A stretch of 11,348 nt of DNA, taken from NCBI GenBank assembly GCA_043782755.1, contig JAYWAC010000212.1, positions 1-11,348 on the forward strand, in the 5' to 3' direction. The stretch is from JADJYF01 sp043782755 (GTDB taxonomy: Bacteria; Pseudomonadota; Gammaproteobacteria; Ga0077536). The position numbers were made by a program, and so were the translations under genes. Shown here in pieces: positions 1-6,110 of this stretch; position 1 is the first letter of the stretch, and each line of letters opens with the position of its first letter. The notes below the pieces were generated by a model. The model saw only the letters and a program-made list of their open reading frames with translations, was not told where the DNA came from and did not search any database.

Positions 1-938
1 GGATTGGTCTGGTAGTGCCACTTGTATTCACCGGTATCGGCATCAAGCGCGACTATCGAACACAGGAACAAATTGTCACCACCGCCCGGACTTCTGATCT
101 TGCGATTCCATGGCGAACCGTTGCCAGTACCGATGTAGACGGTGTTGAACTCCGGATCGTAGGTGAAGCCGTTCCAGGCGTTACCGCCGCCGCCGTGCTT
201 CCACCACTCGCCGGTCCAGGTCTTGGCCGCCATTTCCATGGCCTTGTTCTCAAAGCCATCGGCCGGATTGCCGGGCACGATCCAGAAACGCCAGGCCTGC
301 TTGCCGGTCTCGATGTCATAGGCGGTGACATAACCACGCGCCGCTTCATGCTCGGTGCCACCGTTGCCGATCAGCACTTTGTCCTTGAACACTTTCGGCG
401 CGCCGGTAATGTAATAGGACCGGCGCGGATCGATGGTCATGGTCTCCCAGATCATCTTGCCGGTCTTGGCATCGAGCGCGACCAGACGACCATCGACGGT
501 GGAGATGATGAGCTTGCCCTTGTAGTAGGCCGGGCCGCGATTGGAGTCCCACATGATACGCAGGCGATCGCCGGCGTGTTCAATGGACTTCGGGTCGTAT
601 TCCCACAAGAGCTTGCCGGTCTGGGCGTTGACCGCCCGCGCCACGCTGTAAGAGCCGGTGAAATACAGCACGCCATCGACCACCAGTGGGGTTGCGATCA
701 GCGAGCGATCCTTGGGCAGATCCAAGGTCCATGCGATGCCGAGACGCTTGACGGTGTCGACATTGATCTGCGCCAGCGGGCTATAGCGTTGTTCGGAAAA
801 ATTACGGCCATAGGCGGCCCAGTTGCTACCATCACCGTCGACGCTGAGCATTTTGTCGTCGACTACCGTCTCGCCGGCGTGCGCGTGCAGCGCGGCGGCC
901 AGCAATACGGCTGCCCACGCCCTGTGAGTCAAGGCCAT
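1..938 (-). CDS. PQQ-dependent alcohol dehydrogenase, N-terminal part (cut by left window edge)
   Basis: Reading the minus strand from ATG at 938 gives 312 codons open to the edge. Residues 1-21 look like a Sec signal peptide (positive MALTHR, then AWAAVLLAAALHA, cleavage after AHA), so the enzyme should be periplasmic. The mature part has quinoprotein beta-propeller repeats: ALDAKTGK (154-161), AYDIETGKQAW (206-216), WNGFTYDPEFNTVYIGTGNG (255-274) and ALDADTGEYKW (297-307). By family knowledge these proteins oxidise alcohols or aldehydes with PQQ plus a metal and pass electrons to a cytochrome c. E196 in GNGGTE matches the metal-binding Glu and N273 in GTGNG the metal-binding Asn. C293 is the only cysteine seen, so the vicinal Cys-Cys disulfide of classic methanol/ethanol dehydrogenases is absent. 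The catalytic Asp region lies just beyond the edge. The start is supported by GGGGAG 7 bases upstream. Substrate cannot be told. Confidence 0.93.
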   Translation of the reverse strand, partial: MALTHRAWAAVLLAAALHAHAGETVVDDKMLSVDGDGSNWAAYGRNFSEQRYSPLAQINVDTVKRLGIAWTLDLPKDRSLIATPLVVDGVLYFTGSYSVARAVNAQTGKLLWEYDPKSIEHAGDRLRIMWDSNRGPAYYKGKLIISTVDGRLVALDAKTGKMIWETMTIDPRRSYYITGAPKVFKDKVLIGNGGTEHEAARGYVTAYDIETGKQAWRFWIVPGNPADGFENKAMEMAAKTWTGEWWKHGGGGNAWNGFTYDPEFNTVYIGTGNGSPWNRKIRSPGGGDNLFLCSIVALDADTGEYKWHYQTN

Positions 939-986
939 TGCGTATCTCCCCTTTAAGCAGTCTTGATGACTTTTATTGGAATTCGA

Positions 987-1001
987 GTGCTGTCACGACA
1001 C
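987..1001. repeat. Imperfect palindrome in the divergent intergenic region
   Basis: GTGCTGTCACGACAC is an interrupted dyad (GTG..GT C AC..CAC; 5 of 7 base pairs match). It lies 49 bases upstream of the dehydrogenase start and just upstream of a candidate plus-strand promoter. The position suits an operator serving one or both divergent genes, but a site this short may be chance. Confidence 0.25.
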
Positions 1002-1006
1002 CACAA

Positions 1007-1034
1007 TTGCAGCGTCGCGCCGTGGTCCTAATAT
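1007..1034 (+). promoter_or_regulatory. Candidate sigma-70 promoter for the DUF364 gene
   Basis: TTGCAG (1007-1012) and TAATAT (1029-1034) are separated by 16 bases, a fair match to -35 and -10 boxes. It stands out as an AT-rich patch in GC-rich surroundings. Transcription would start near 1041, giving a leader of about 95 bases before the ATG at 1135. This is based on sequence resemblance only. Confidence 0.4.
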
Positions 1035-1134
1035 AAGGCGCCGCAGCGAAGCACAGCCAGCACCACTATCATGCTACCGAGCACCCCTTGACGGTCCATC
1101 ACACTATCGATATCGACACGCGCCGCTAGCCGCC

Positions 1135-1983
1135 ATGAACATACGCACCGAATTGTTCTCGCTGGCTGCAAGGGTGGCTGTTGCCCTGCCCTTGCCGCGT
1201 ATTGCCAGCGCGCTGATCACAGACCCTCATCCGGCGCCAGACAAGCACGCCGAGTTCGGTCTCTTGGCGCTCGCCGATGGCTGCGCCGGTCTCTACTACG
1301 CCTGGCTGGGGAAGACCCAGGCCGACATGCCGACGCGCTTTCTCCGCGATGGCTTGGTCGGTCGCCCCGCCTTGGATCTCGCGCGCTATGTGCTCGGCGA
1401 TGATGACGGCACGCGCTCGGTGGGTATCGCTGCCATCAATGCCATCACCGAACACGTCTACCGCCAGGCCGTCTTCGCGACGCCCGCCGCGCTCGATTCC
1501 TTTGGCGGTTTGCACTTCGAGCCTGGCGACCGTCTCGGCATGATCGGATACTTCCCGCCGCTTGCGCGGCGCGCACGTGAACTCGGCATTCCGACATGCG
1601 TGGTGGAACGCAAGGAACACCTGGTGACCGTCGCGCCCGACTTCGAGATCTCGCTCGACCCGCGCGTCTTACGCGACTGCAACAAAATCATTTGCACTGG
1701 CGCGACGCTGTTGAACGATAGCTTCGACGCCATGCTCGACTACTGCGCGTCCGCCCAGCAAATAGCCTTGGTCGGACCGACGGTTGGTTTCTTCCCGGAC
1801 GCGGTGTTCGCGCGTGGCATCGACATCGTGGCCGGCACGCGCGTACTGGACAGCGCCCGCGCGGAGGTCTGCTTGACCCACGGCCACAAGCTCAAGGACT
1901 GTGCTCTGCGTTTCGTACTGCGGCGTAGTGAATATCCCGGCTTTGAGGTCTTGCTGGCCCGCGCGGTGGCGGCTGTGCGCTGA
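1135..1983 (+). CDS. DUF364 family protein (putative heavy-metal chelation, Rossmann-like)
   Basis: This 282-residue cytoplasmic protein has no signal peptide or membrane segment. The C-terminal half matches my memory of DUF364: GDRLGMIGYFPPLARRAREL (131-150), then VVERKEHL (156-163), the CNKIICTGATLLNDSFDAML stretch (182-201) and ALVGPTVGFFPDAVFARGID (211-230). The N-terminal part (about 35-120) would be the associated DUF4213-like domain. The family is named for putative metal chelation on structural grounds; no reaction is established to my knowledge. I chose ATG 1135 because the protein then begins with an ordinary helix. An in-frame TTG at 976 would add 53 residues of low-complexity sequence with no family look. 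No good Shine-Dalgarno precedes 1135, so the start is less certain than the family. It is divergent from the PQQ dehydrogenase, with no partner gene downstream in the same direction for 368 bases. Confidence 0.82.
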   Translation: MNIRTELFSLAARVAVALPLPRIASALITDPHPAPDKHAEFGLLALADGCAGLYYAWLGKTQADMPTRFLRDGLVGRPALDLARYVLGDDDGTRSVGIAAINAITEHVYRQAVFATPAALDSFGGLHFEPGDRLGMIGYFPPLARRARELGIPTCVVERKEHLVTVAPDFEISLDPRVLRDCNKIICTGATLLNDSFDAMLDYCASAQQIALVGPTVGFFPDAVFARGIDIVAGTRVLDSARAEVCLTHGHKLKDCALRFVLRRSEYPGFEVLLARAVAAVR

Positions 1984-2351
1984 TCCTACTGCCCTTGCTG
2001 GTATGGTGAGTGCAGCCGCAGTTCAGCGCCTCGGAGCACAGTTTTTCGCCGAGAAAATCAAATATTCCAAGCACGCAGCAGCAGCGCATTGGTGTCTGTG
2101 ACTGTGGGCGGTGTGGGGTTTAATGTGCGCATGAATTCGCACCTAAGGGGATGGGATTTGGCGTGCTCGCTGCGGCGGTCCGCAGGGTGAAGGCGGTGCT
2201 ATCATTGCGCCGCCGCGCGAGGCAGAGGTCCTTGGCGACGATTGCGACGCGCTAGCGGACCGACCCTGGCGCCAAGACTGACAACAACATTCTAACAATC
2301 TCGACTACCCTCAATGTTCACCATCGACCTTCGCGTGCGCGCCCGGCAGTC
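1984..2351. other. 368-base intergenic region with tandem hairpins
   Basis: I see no convincing gene here. The first 120 bases after the DUF364 stop carry no T-tract terminator. From about 2125 there are several inverted repeats: GTGCG/CGCAC (2125-2142), CTGCGG/CCGCAG with a CGGT loop (2170-2185), an 8-bp stem with one G-T pair and a 7-base loop (2192-2214), and CTTGGCG/CGCCAAG (2231-2237 with 2270-2276). None is followed by a U-run on the plus strand. The stretch probably holds the promoter and leader of the transporter gene at 2352. A small structured RNA cannot be excluded. Confidence 0.5.
2197..2205 (+). promoter_or_regulatory. Candidate extended -10 promoter element for the RND gene
   Basis: TGCTATCAT fits an extended -10 (TGn followed by TATCAT, five of six to consensus). 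No good -35 box is present 17 bases upstream, as is common for extended -10 promoters. Transcription would start near 2212, leaving a leader of about 140 bases. The element lies in the loop region of the 2192-2214 hairpin, which could be coincidence. Confidence 0.35.
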
Positions 2352-4841
2352 ATGAAGCGCGTCTTCCAGAATTTATACGAAGGCCTGGTCATCGACCGAC
2401 CGGTGCTGGCCCTGATCATGTTGCTGGCTATTCTCGGCTGGGCCGCGACCGGCGTACCGAAATTCCGCCTCGACGCCTCGGCCGACTCGCTGTTGTTGGA
2501 GAGCGACCCGGATCTGAAGCAGTTCCGCGATCTCGCCAAGCGCTATCGCGCCCGCGATTTCCTGTTCATGACCGTCACGCCCAAGCAGGCACTGTTGTCC
2601 AAGGACAGCCTGACCGTGATTCGCGCGTTGCGCGGGGAACTGAAGGCTCTGCCCGCCGTCGAGTCGGTCACCACCGTGCTCGACGTGCCGCTCGTCAAGA
2701 ACGTGGTCGGTGGCTTGACCAAGGTGGTCGCTAACTACCGCACCGTCGAGGCCTCCGATCTGAACGTCGACAAGGCGATGGACGAGCTGACCCATAGCCC
2801 GCTCTATCGCAAAATGGTGGTCAGCGCCGACGGCAAGACCACCGCCATCCGCGTGACCTTGAAGCCGCCGCCGGATAATTTCGCTGACCTTCAATACGAA
2901 CGGGGCGAACTGCTCTATCGCCGCGCCCAGGACCACGCCTCCCCGGCCGAACTCACGAGGCTGAAGGAACTCGAGCCGCTCTATCAGCAGCAAAAAGACG
3001 CTGTCGATGCCTCTAATCACGCCACCGTCGAGCAGTTGCGCGAAATCATGCGCAGCCACGGCGACGCCGCCGAGCTGCATCTCGGCGGCGTGGCGATGAT
3101 CGCCGACGACATGATCGGCTACGTGCGCAACGACATCGTGGTCTTCGGCACCGCCTCCTTCCTGCTCGCGATTGGCATGCTGGGCTATATTTTTCGCGAG
3201 GCCCGCTGGGTGATCATTCCGGTGCTGAACTGCGCCTTCATCACCATCGGCATTCTCGGCATGCTCGGCCTGGTCGGCTGGAAACTGACCGTCATCTCGT
3301 CGAACTTCCTGGCGCTGACCCTCATTCTCGCCATCTCGATCAACATTCATCTGATCGTGCGCTACCGCGAGCTTTATCGCGAACGACCGGACTTGAGCCA
3401 TAGAGACATGGTGCGCCAGGTCTGTCGCGACATGGCGAGCCCCTGCATGTACACCTCGGTAACCTCGATCATCGGCTTCGGCTCGCTGCTGTCGAGTGAT
3501 ATCCGCCCCATCGCCGACTTCGGCGCGATGATGAGCTTGAGTCTGGTGCTGGTGTATTTCGTGGTGTTCACGCTCATTCCGGCCCTGATGATCCTCCTGC
3601 CGACCCGCGAACCGCGCGTCGACGATGACGGCCAATCGGGTTTCACGGTCTACCTGGCGCGTGTCACCGACAAACATGGCTTCGGTGTGATGGTCGCGAC
3701 CCTGGTGATCGTGGTGCTGAGCGCGATAGGCATTTCCAAGCTCGAAGTCGAGAACAGCTTCATCAACTATTTCCGCAAGCACACGGAAATCTATCAAGGC
3801 TTGAAGCGCGTCGACGAAACCCTGGGCGGCACCACGCCGCTTGAGATCGTGCTGAAATTTCCCTCCACCGAAGTGAAGAAGACCGCTGGCGGCAGCGAGC
3901 TCGACGCCGAGATGTTGGGCGACGATGCCGGCCAGAAGTCCGACACCTGGTTCACCGCCGATAAGATCGCGCGCATCAAGAAGGTCCACGACTACGTCGC
4001 CGGTGTGCCGGGTGTCGGCACGGTGATGTCACTCGCCTCGCTCGTGCGCGTGGCCGAGGATCTGAACAAAGGCCGTGAGTTCGATCCCTTTGAGCTCAAC
4101 GTCATTTACAAGCGCCTGCCGGCCAATCTGCGCGACGAGTTGCTGACGCCTTATATCAACATCGACGCCGATGAGGCGCGCATTTCACTGCGCATTCTCG
4201 ACTCGACGCCGAATCTACGCCGCCAGGCGCTGTTGCAGAAAATCAATGAGGGTTTGGCCAAGGATCTCGGATTGAAGCCCGAGGAATACGAGGTCAGCGG
4301 CCTGCTGGTGCTCTACAACAACATGCTGCAGAGCCTCTACAGTTCTCAGATCACCTCCATCGGCTCTGCCATGCTCGGCGTGTTCCTGACCCTGTGGTTC
4401 CTGTTCCGCAATCTGCGTGCGGCTTTCATCGGCATCGTGCCGAACATGGTCGCGGCCGGCGCGGTGCTCGGTTACATGGGTTGGACCGGTGTGCCGCTCG
4501 ACATGATGACCATCATGGTCGCAGCCTTGACTATGGGTATCGCGGTCGAAGACTGCATCCACTACGTGTACCGCTATCGCATGGAGTTCTATCGCTTCGG
4601 CGACGGCCTGACGACCATGTACCACTGCCATGGCAATATCGCGCGCGCCGGTTTCTACACCACGCTGGTGGTATGCGTGGGCTTCTCGATCCTGATGTTG
4701 TCGAACTTCACGCCCAGCATTCTTTTCGGTCTGTTGACCACCATCGCTAACGGTATCGCGATCTTGGCCGCATTGACCTTGATGCCCAAACTGCTGTTGA
4801 TGTGGAAGCCTTTCAAGTTGCCGGTCAAGCCGGCAACTTGA
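2352..4841 (+). CDS. RND superfamily transporter, MMPL type (829 residues)
   Basis: This predicted inner-membrane RND protein has the duplicated 1+5, 1+5 topology. TM1 is near 17-35, followed by a periplasmic loop to about 255, TM2-6 near 260-417, TM7 near 444-462, a second loop to about 655 and TM8-12 near 662-818. The region after TM1, with ASADSLLLESDPDLKQF (42-58), is typical of the exporter/MMPL branch. TM10 carries MGIAVEDCIHYVYRYR (728-743), matching the family's acidic proton-relay motif; the TM4 counterpart is AISINIHLIVRYRE (327-340), where the acidic pair is replaced by S-I-N. The family moves lipids, hopanoids or other hydrophobic compounds by proton motive force; the substrate here is unknown. 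No strong Shine-Dalgarno is seen. A 13-codon ORF (2314-2355) overlaps the start by ATGA. It stands alone: upstream lies non-coding DNA and downstream a convergent cupin gene. Confidence 0.9.
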   Translation: MKRVFQNLYEGLVIDRPVLALIMLLAILGWAATGVPKFRLDASADSLLLESDPDLKQFRDLAKRYRARDFLFMTVTPKQALLSKDSLTVIRALRGELKALPAVESVTTVLDVPLVKNVVGGLTKVVANYRTVEASDLNVDKAMDELTHSPLYRKMVVSADGKTTAIRVTLKPPPDNFADLQYERGELLYRRAQDHASPAELTRLKELEPLYQQQKDAVDASNHATVEQLREIMRSHGDAAELHLGGVAMIADDMIGYVRNDIVVFGTASFLLAIGMLGYIFREARWVIIPVLNCAFITIGILGMLGLVGWKLTVISSNFLALTLILAISINIHLIVRYRELYRERPDLSHRDMVRQVCRDMASPCMYTSVTSIIGFGSLLSSDIRPIADFGAMMSLSLVLVYFVVFTLIPALMILLPTREPRVDDDGQSGFTVYLARVTDKHGFGVMVATLVIVVLSAIGISKLEVENSFINYFRKHTEIYQGLKRVDETLGGTTPLEIVLKFPSTEVKKTAGGSELDAEMLGDDAGQKSDTWFTADKIARIKKVHDYVAGVPGVGTVMSLASLVRVAEDLNKGREFDPFELNVIYKRLPANLRDELLTPYINIDADEARISLRILDSTPNLRRQALLQKINEGLAKDLGLKPEEYEVSGLLVLYNNMLQSLYSSQITSIGSAMLGVFLTLWFLFRNLRAAFIGIVPNMVAAGAVLGYMGWTGVPLDMMTIMVAALTMGIAVEDCIHYVYRYRMEFYRFGDGLTTMYHCHGNIARAGFYTTLVVCVGFSILMLSNFTPSILFGLLTTIANGIAILAALTLMPKLLLMWKPFKLPVKPAT
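4814..4840. repeat. 11-bp perfect inverted repeat covering the transporter's last codons
   Basis: CAAGTTGCCGG (4814-4824) and CCGGCAACTTG (4830-4840) flank a 5-base loop. The right arm runs into the TGA stop at 4839-4841. It encodes the tail FKLPVKPAT. It has no T-run after it, so it is not a classical intrinsic terminator, but a 3'-end stabilising or Rho-blocking hairpin is plausible. It sits 8 bases before the next inverted repeat. Confidence 0.7.
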
Positions 4842-4848
4842 GATGCAA

Positions 4849-4878
4849 ACGCGGCTAGGCCTTCCGATTTAGCCGCGT
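4849..4878. terminator. Possible bidirectional terminator hairpin between convergent genes
   Basis: ACGCGGCTA (4849-4857) pairs perfectly with TAGCCGCGT (4870-4878) across a 12-base loop. It overlaps the stop codon of the minus-strand cupin (TAA, 4871-4869). Placement between the ends of two convergent genes suggests a shared 3'-end structure. Neither strand has a clear U-tract, so its strength as an intrinsic terminator is doubtful. Confidence 0.45.
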
Positions 4879-5399
4879 CGCTCCGCGCCCATCATCACCG
4901 CCGCCATGGTGCAGGGTGCATCGGCGCGGTTCTGCCAGCGATGACGGGTGCCATTCTGCACCACGCAATCGCCGGCCTTGACCAGCACTTCGCGAGCGTC
5001 GTCGAGTTCCAGCCACACTTCCCCCGACAGGATGATCACGTAATCCACCGTGTCGGTGGTGTGCATGCCGTTTGTGTCCTTCTCATGGGCATGACCCAGG
5101 CCCGGCACCTTGGCGTTGTACTCGGCCCGCAGCGTCTGCGGGTCGGCATTGCGCGCCTGATCCTGGCGCGAGGGCCAGGTCGCGAAAATGAAACGCGTAC
5201 CGGGCGTGGCCGGCAGATAGGTGTCGATACGCAGAGACGGATCGCCCTGCGCCGGTAGCGACGGCGTGCCGGCCGTCGCCCACAGCGTATTCAGTTCCCA
5301 ACCTGGGCGAGCATCGAGGGTGATGCGATTCGGCGCCTCGCCATCGGTGATGAATACTGATTTTCCGTCGGCGTCGTGGCCCGTGACGATGCGTCGCAT
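4869..5399 (-). CDS. Small cupin-domain protein
   Basis: This 176-residue single-domain cupin is cytoplasmic, with no signal peptide. It begins MRRIVTGHDADGKSVFITDG, a start I recognise from a widespread uncharacterised cupin group. Cupin motif 1 reads MHTTDTVDYVIILSGEVWLE, where the usual H-x-H-x3-E-x6-G has Thr for the second His and Asp for Glu. Motif 2 reads GDCVVQNGTRHRWQN, keeping the final His and Asn. The HTTDTVDY string is, as far as I recall, typical of the group rather than a local defect. The metal site may therefore be altered, and no reaction can be assigned. The ATG at 5399 is chosen because AGGAG lies about 7 bases upstream; an ATG at 5483 would add 28 unconserved-looking residues. 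It is divergent from the Rrf2 gene and could share its operator region. Confidence 0.87.
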   Translation of the reverse strand: MRRIVTGHDADGKSVFITDGEAPNRITLDARPGWELNTLWATAGTPSLPAQGDPSLRIDTYLPATPGTRFIFATWPSRQDQARNADPQTLRAEYNAKVPGLGHAHEKDTNGMHTTDTVDYVIILSGEVWLELDDAREVLVKAGDCVVQNGTRHRWQNRADAPCTMAAVMMGAERRG

Positions 5400-5433
5400 G
5401 GCGGTCTCCTGTCGGCTTGGCGTGGAGGAACAG

Positions 5434-5448
5434 GCGCCCGGCGGGCGC
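5434..5448. repeat. GC-rich palindrome in the cupin 5' leader
   Basis: GCGCCCG and CGGGCGC are perfect inverted arms around a single base. It lies 35-49 bases upstream of the cupin start on the minus strand. It could form a leader hairpin or be a small operator. In GC-rich DNA such palindromes are not rare. Confidence 0.35.
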
Positions 5449-5534
5449 TGAGTAGGCACCGATTCTACGTGGCCTTTGCGCACTATTGGCTCATCGCGAC
5501 GTGGGGCTGGCTTTCACTCATGCGGACTGTTATT

Positions 5535-5563
5535 TTAACTCGGAGTTAATTAGTCCTAGTTAA
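5535..5563. promoter_or_regulatory. Rrf2-type operator (29-base imperfect palindrome)
   Basis: The left half TTAACTCGGAGT (5535-5546) and right half AGTCCTAGTTAA (5552-5563) surround TAATT; 10 of 12 positions are symmetric. The 13-base core GAGTTAATTAGTC resembles the published IscR type 1 core GACT-RWWWY-AGTC. A nested perfect dyad TTAACT-CGG-AGTTAA (5535-5549) lies inside it. The site ends 4 bases before the ATG of the Rrf2 gene, so bound protein would block the start region or a weak -10 (TTAACT, 5535-5540, 17 bases after TTTCAC at 5512-5517). It also lies upstream of the divergent cupin. Autoregulation is an inference from position and symmetry. Confidence 0.65.
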
Positions 5564-5567
5564 AGCG

Positions 5568-6110
5568 ATGGCCTTATACAGCACCAGTGTCGAGTACGGC
5601 CTGCATTGCCTCGTGCTGCTCTGCCCACCCGCTGCCCACGCCAGCAGCCAGGACCTCGCGCAATTCCAGGGCGTCTCTGCGGCCTATGTCGCCAAACTTT
5701 TCGCCGCCCTCAAACGCGCCGGGCTGGTGGTGGCCTTTGAAGGCGCGGGCGGCGGCTATCGTTTGGCGCGGCCGGCTGCCGAGATTTCCGTGCTCGATGT
5801 CGTGCAGGCCCTGGAAGGCGACAAGCCGCTGTTCCAGTGCAACGAGATCCGTGGCAAATGCGCGGTGTTCGGCGGCCAGCCGCCGGCCTGGGCCAACAAA
5901 GGCCGGTGCAGCATCCACGCCGTGATGATCGAGGCCGAGCAAAAAATGCGACAAGTGTTGGCCGGACACACGCTCGCCGAACTCGCCGCGCGCGTCGAGA
6001 GCAAAGCGCCCAAGGCTTTCCCCCACGAAGTGGCCGCCTGGTTCGGCGCCCGCAAGGCTGGTCGCAGCCGCGCCGCCGCCAGCCGCAGAATCAATCCAGG
6101 AGAGAAGTAA
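5568..6110 (+). CDS. Rrf2/IscR-family transcriptional regulator
   Basis: This 180-residue regulator starts MALYSTSVEYGLHCLVLL, a typical Rrf2 N-terminus. A winged helix-turn-helix follows: SSQDLAQFQGVSAAYVAKLF (26-45) with recognition helix, then the wing GAGGGYRLARP (59-69). The sensor loop has C91, C98 and C114, with H117 three residues after C114 (CSIH). IscR uses three Cys and a His in the same C-x2-H arrangement to hold a [2Fe-2S] cluster, so a cluster here is likely, though the spacings (x6, x15) are longer than IscR's (x5, x5). A basic tail (GRSRAAASRR) ends the protein. The start at ATG 5568 has no clear Shine-Dalgarno and lies directly after the operator-like palindrome. Its TAA overlaps the next gene's ATG by one base (TAATG), implying translational coupling with the flavoprotein. 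Confidence 0.93.
   Translation: MALYSTSVEYGLHCLVLLCPPAAHASSQDLAQFQGVSAAYVAKLFAALKRAGLVVAFEGAGGGYRLARPAAEISVLDVVQALEGDKPLFQCNEIRGKCAVFGGQPPAWANKGRCSIHAVMIEAEQKMRQVLAGHTLAELAARVESKAPKAFPHEVAAWFGARKAGRSRAAASRRINPGEK

Noticed and set aside
15..956. Long plus-strand open frame (313 residues) opposite the PQQ dehydrogenase
   Set aside because: It is the antisense shadow of a well-recognised gene; its protein has no family look and is rich in residues expected from complemented GC-rich codons.
1901..2101. 66-codon frame after DUF364
   Set aside because: It overlaps the DUF364 3' end, has no ribosome binding site and no recognisable features.
2373..3989. 538-codon minus-strand open frame within the first RND gene
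   Set aside because: The His/Gln/Asp-rich composition and full overlap with a clear membrane transporter mark it as a shadow.
5400..5483. 28-residue N-terminal extension of the cupin
   Set aside because: The downstream ATG at 5399 has a good AGGAG and begins the conserved family sequence; the extension would cross a GC-rich palindrome and look random.
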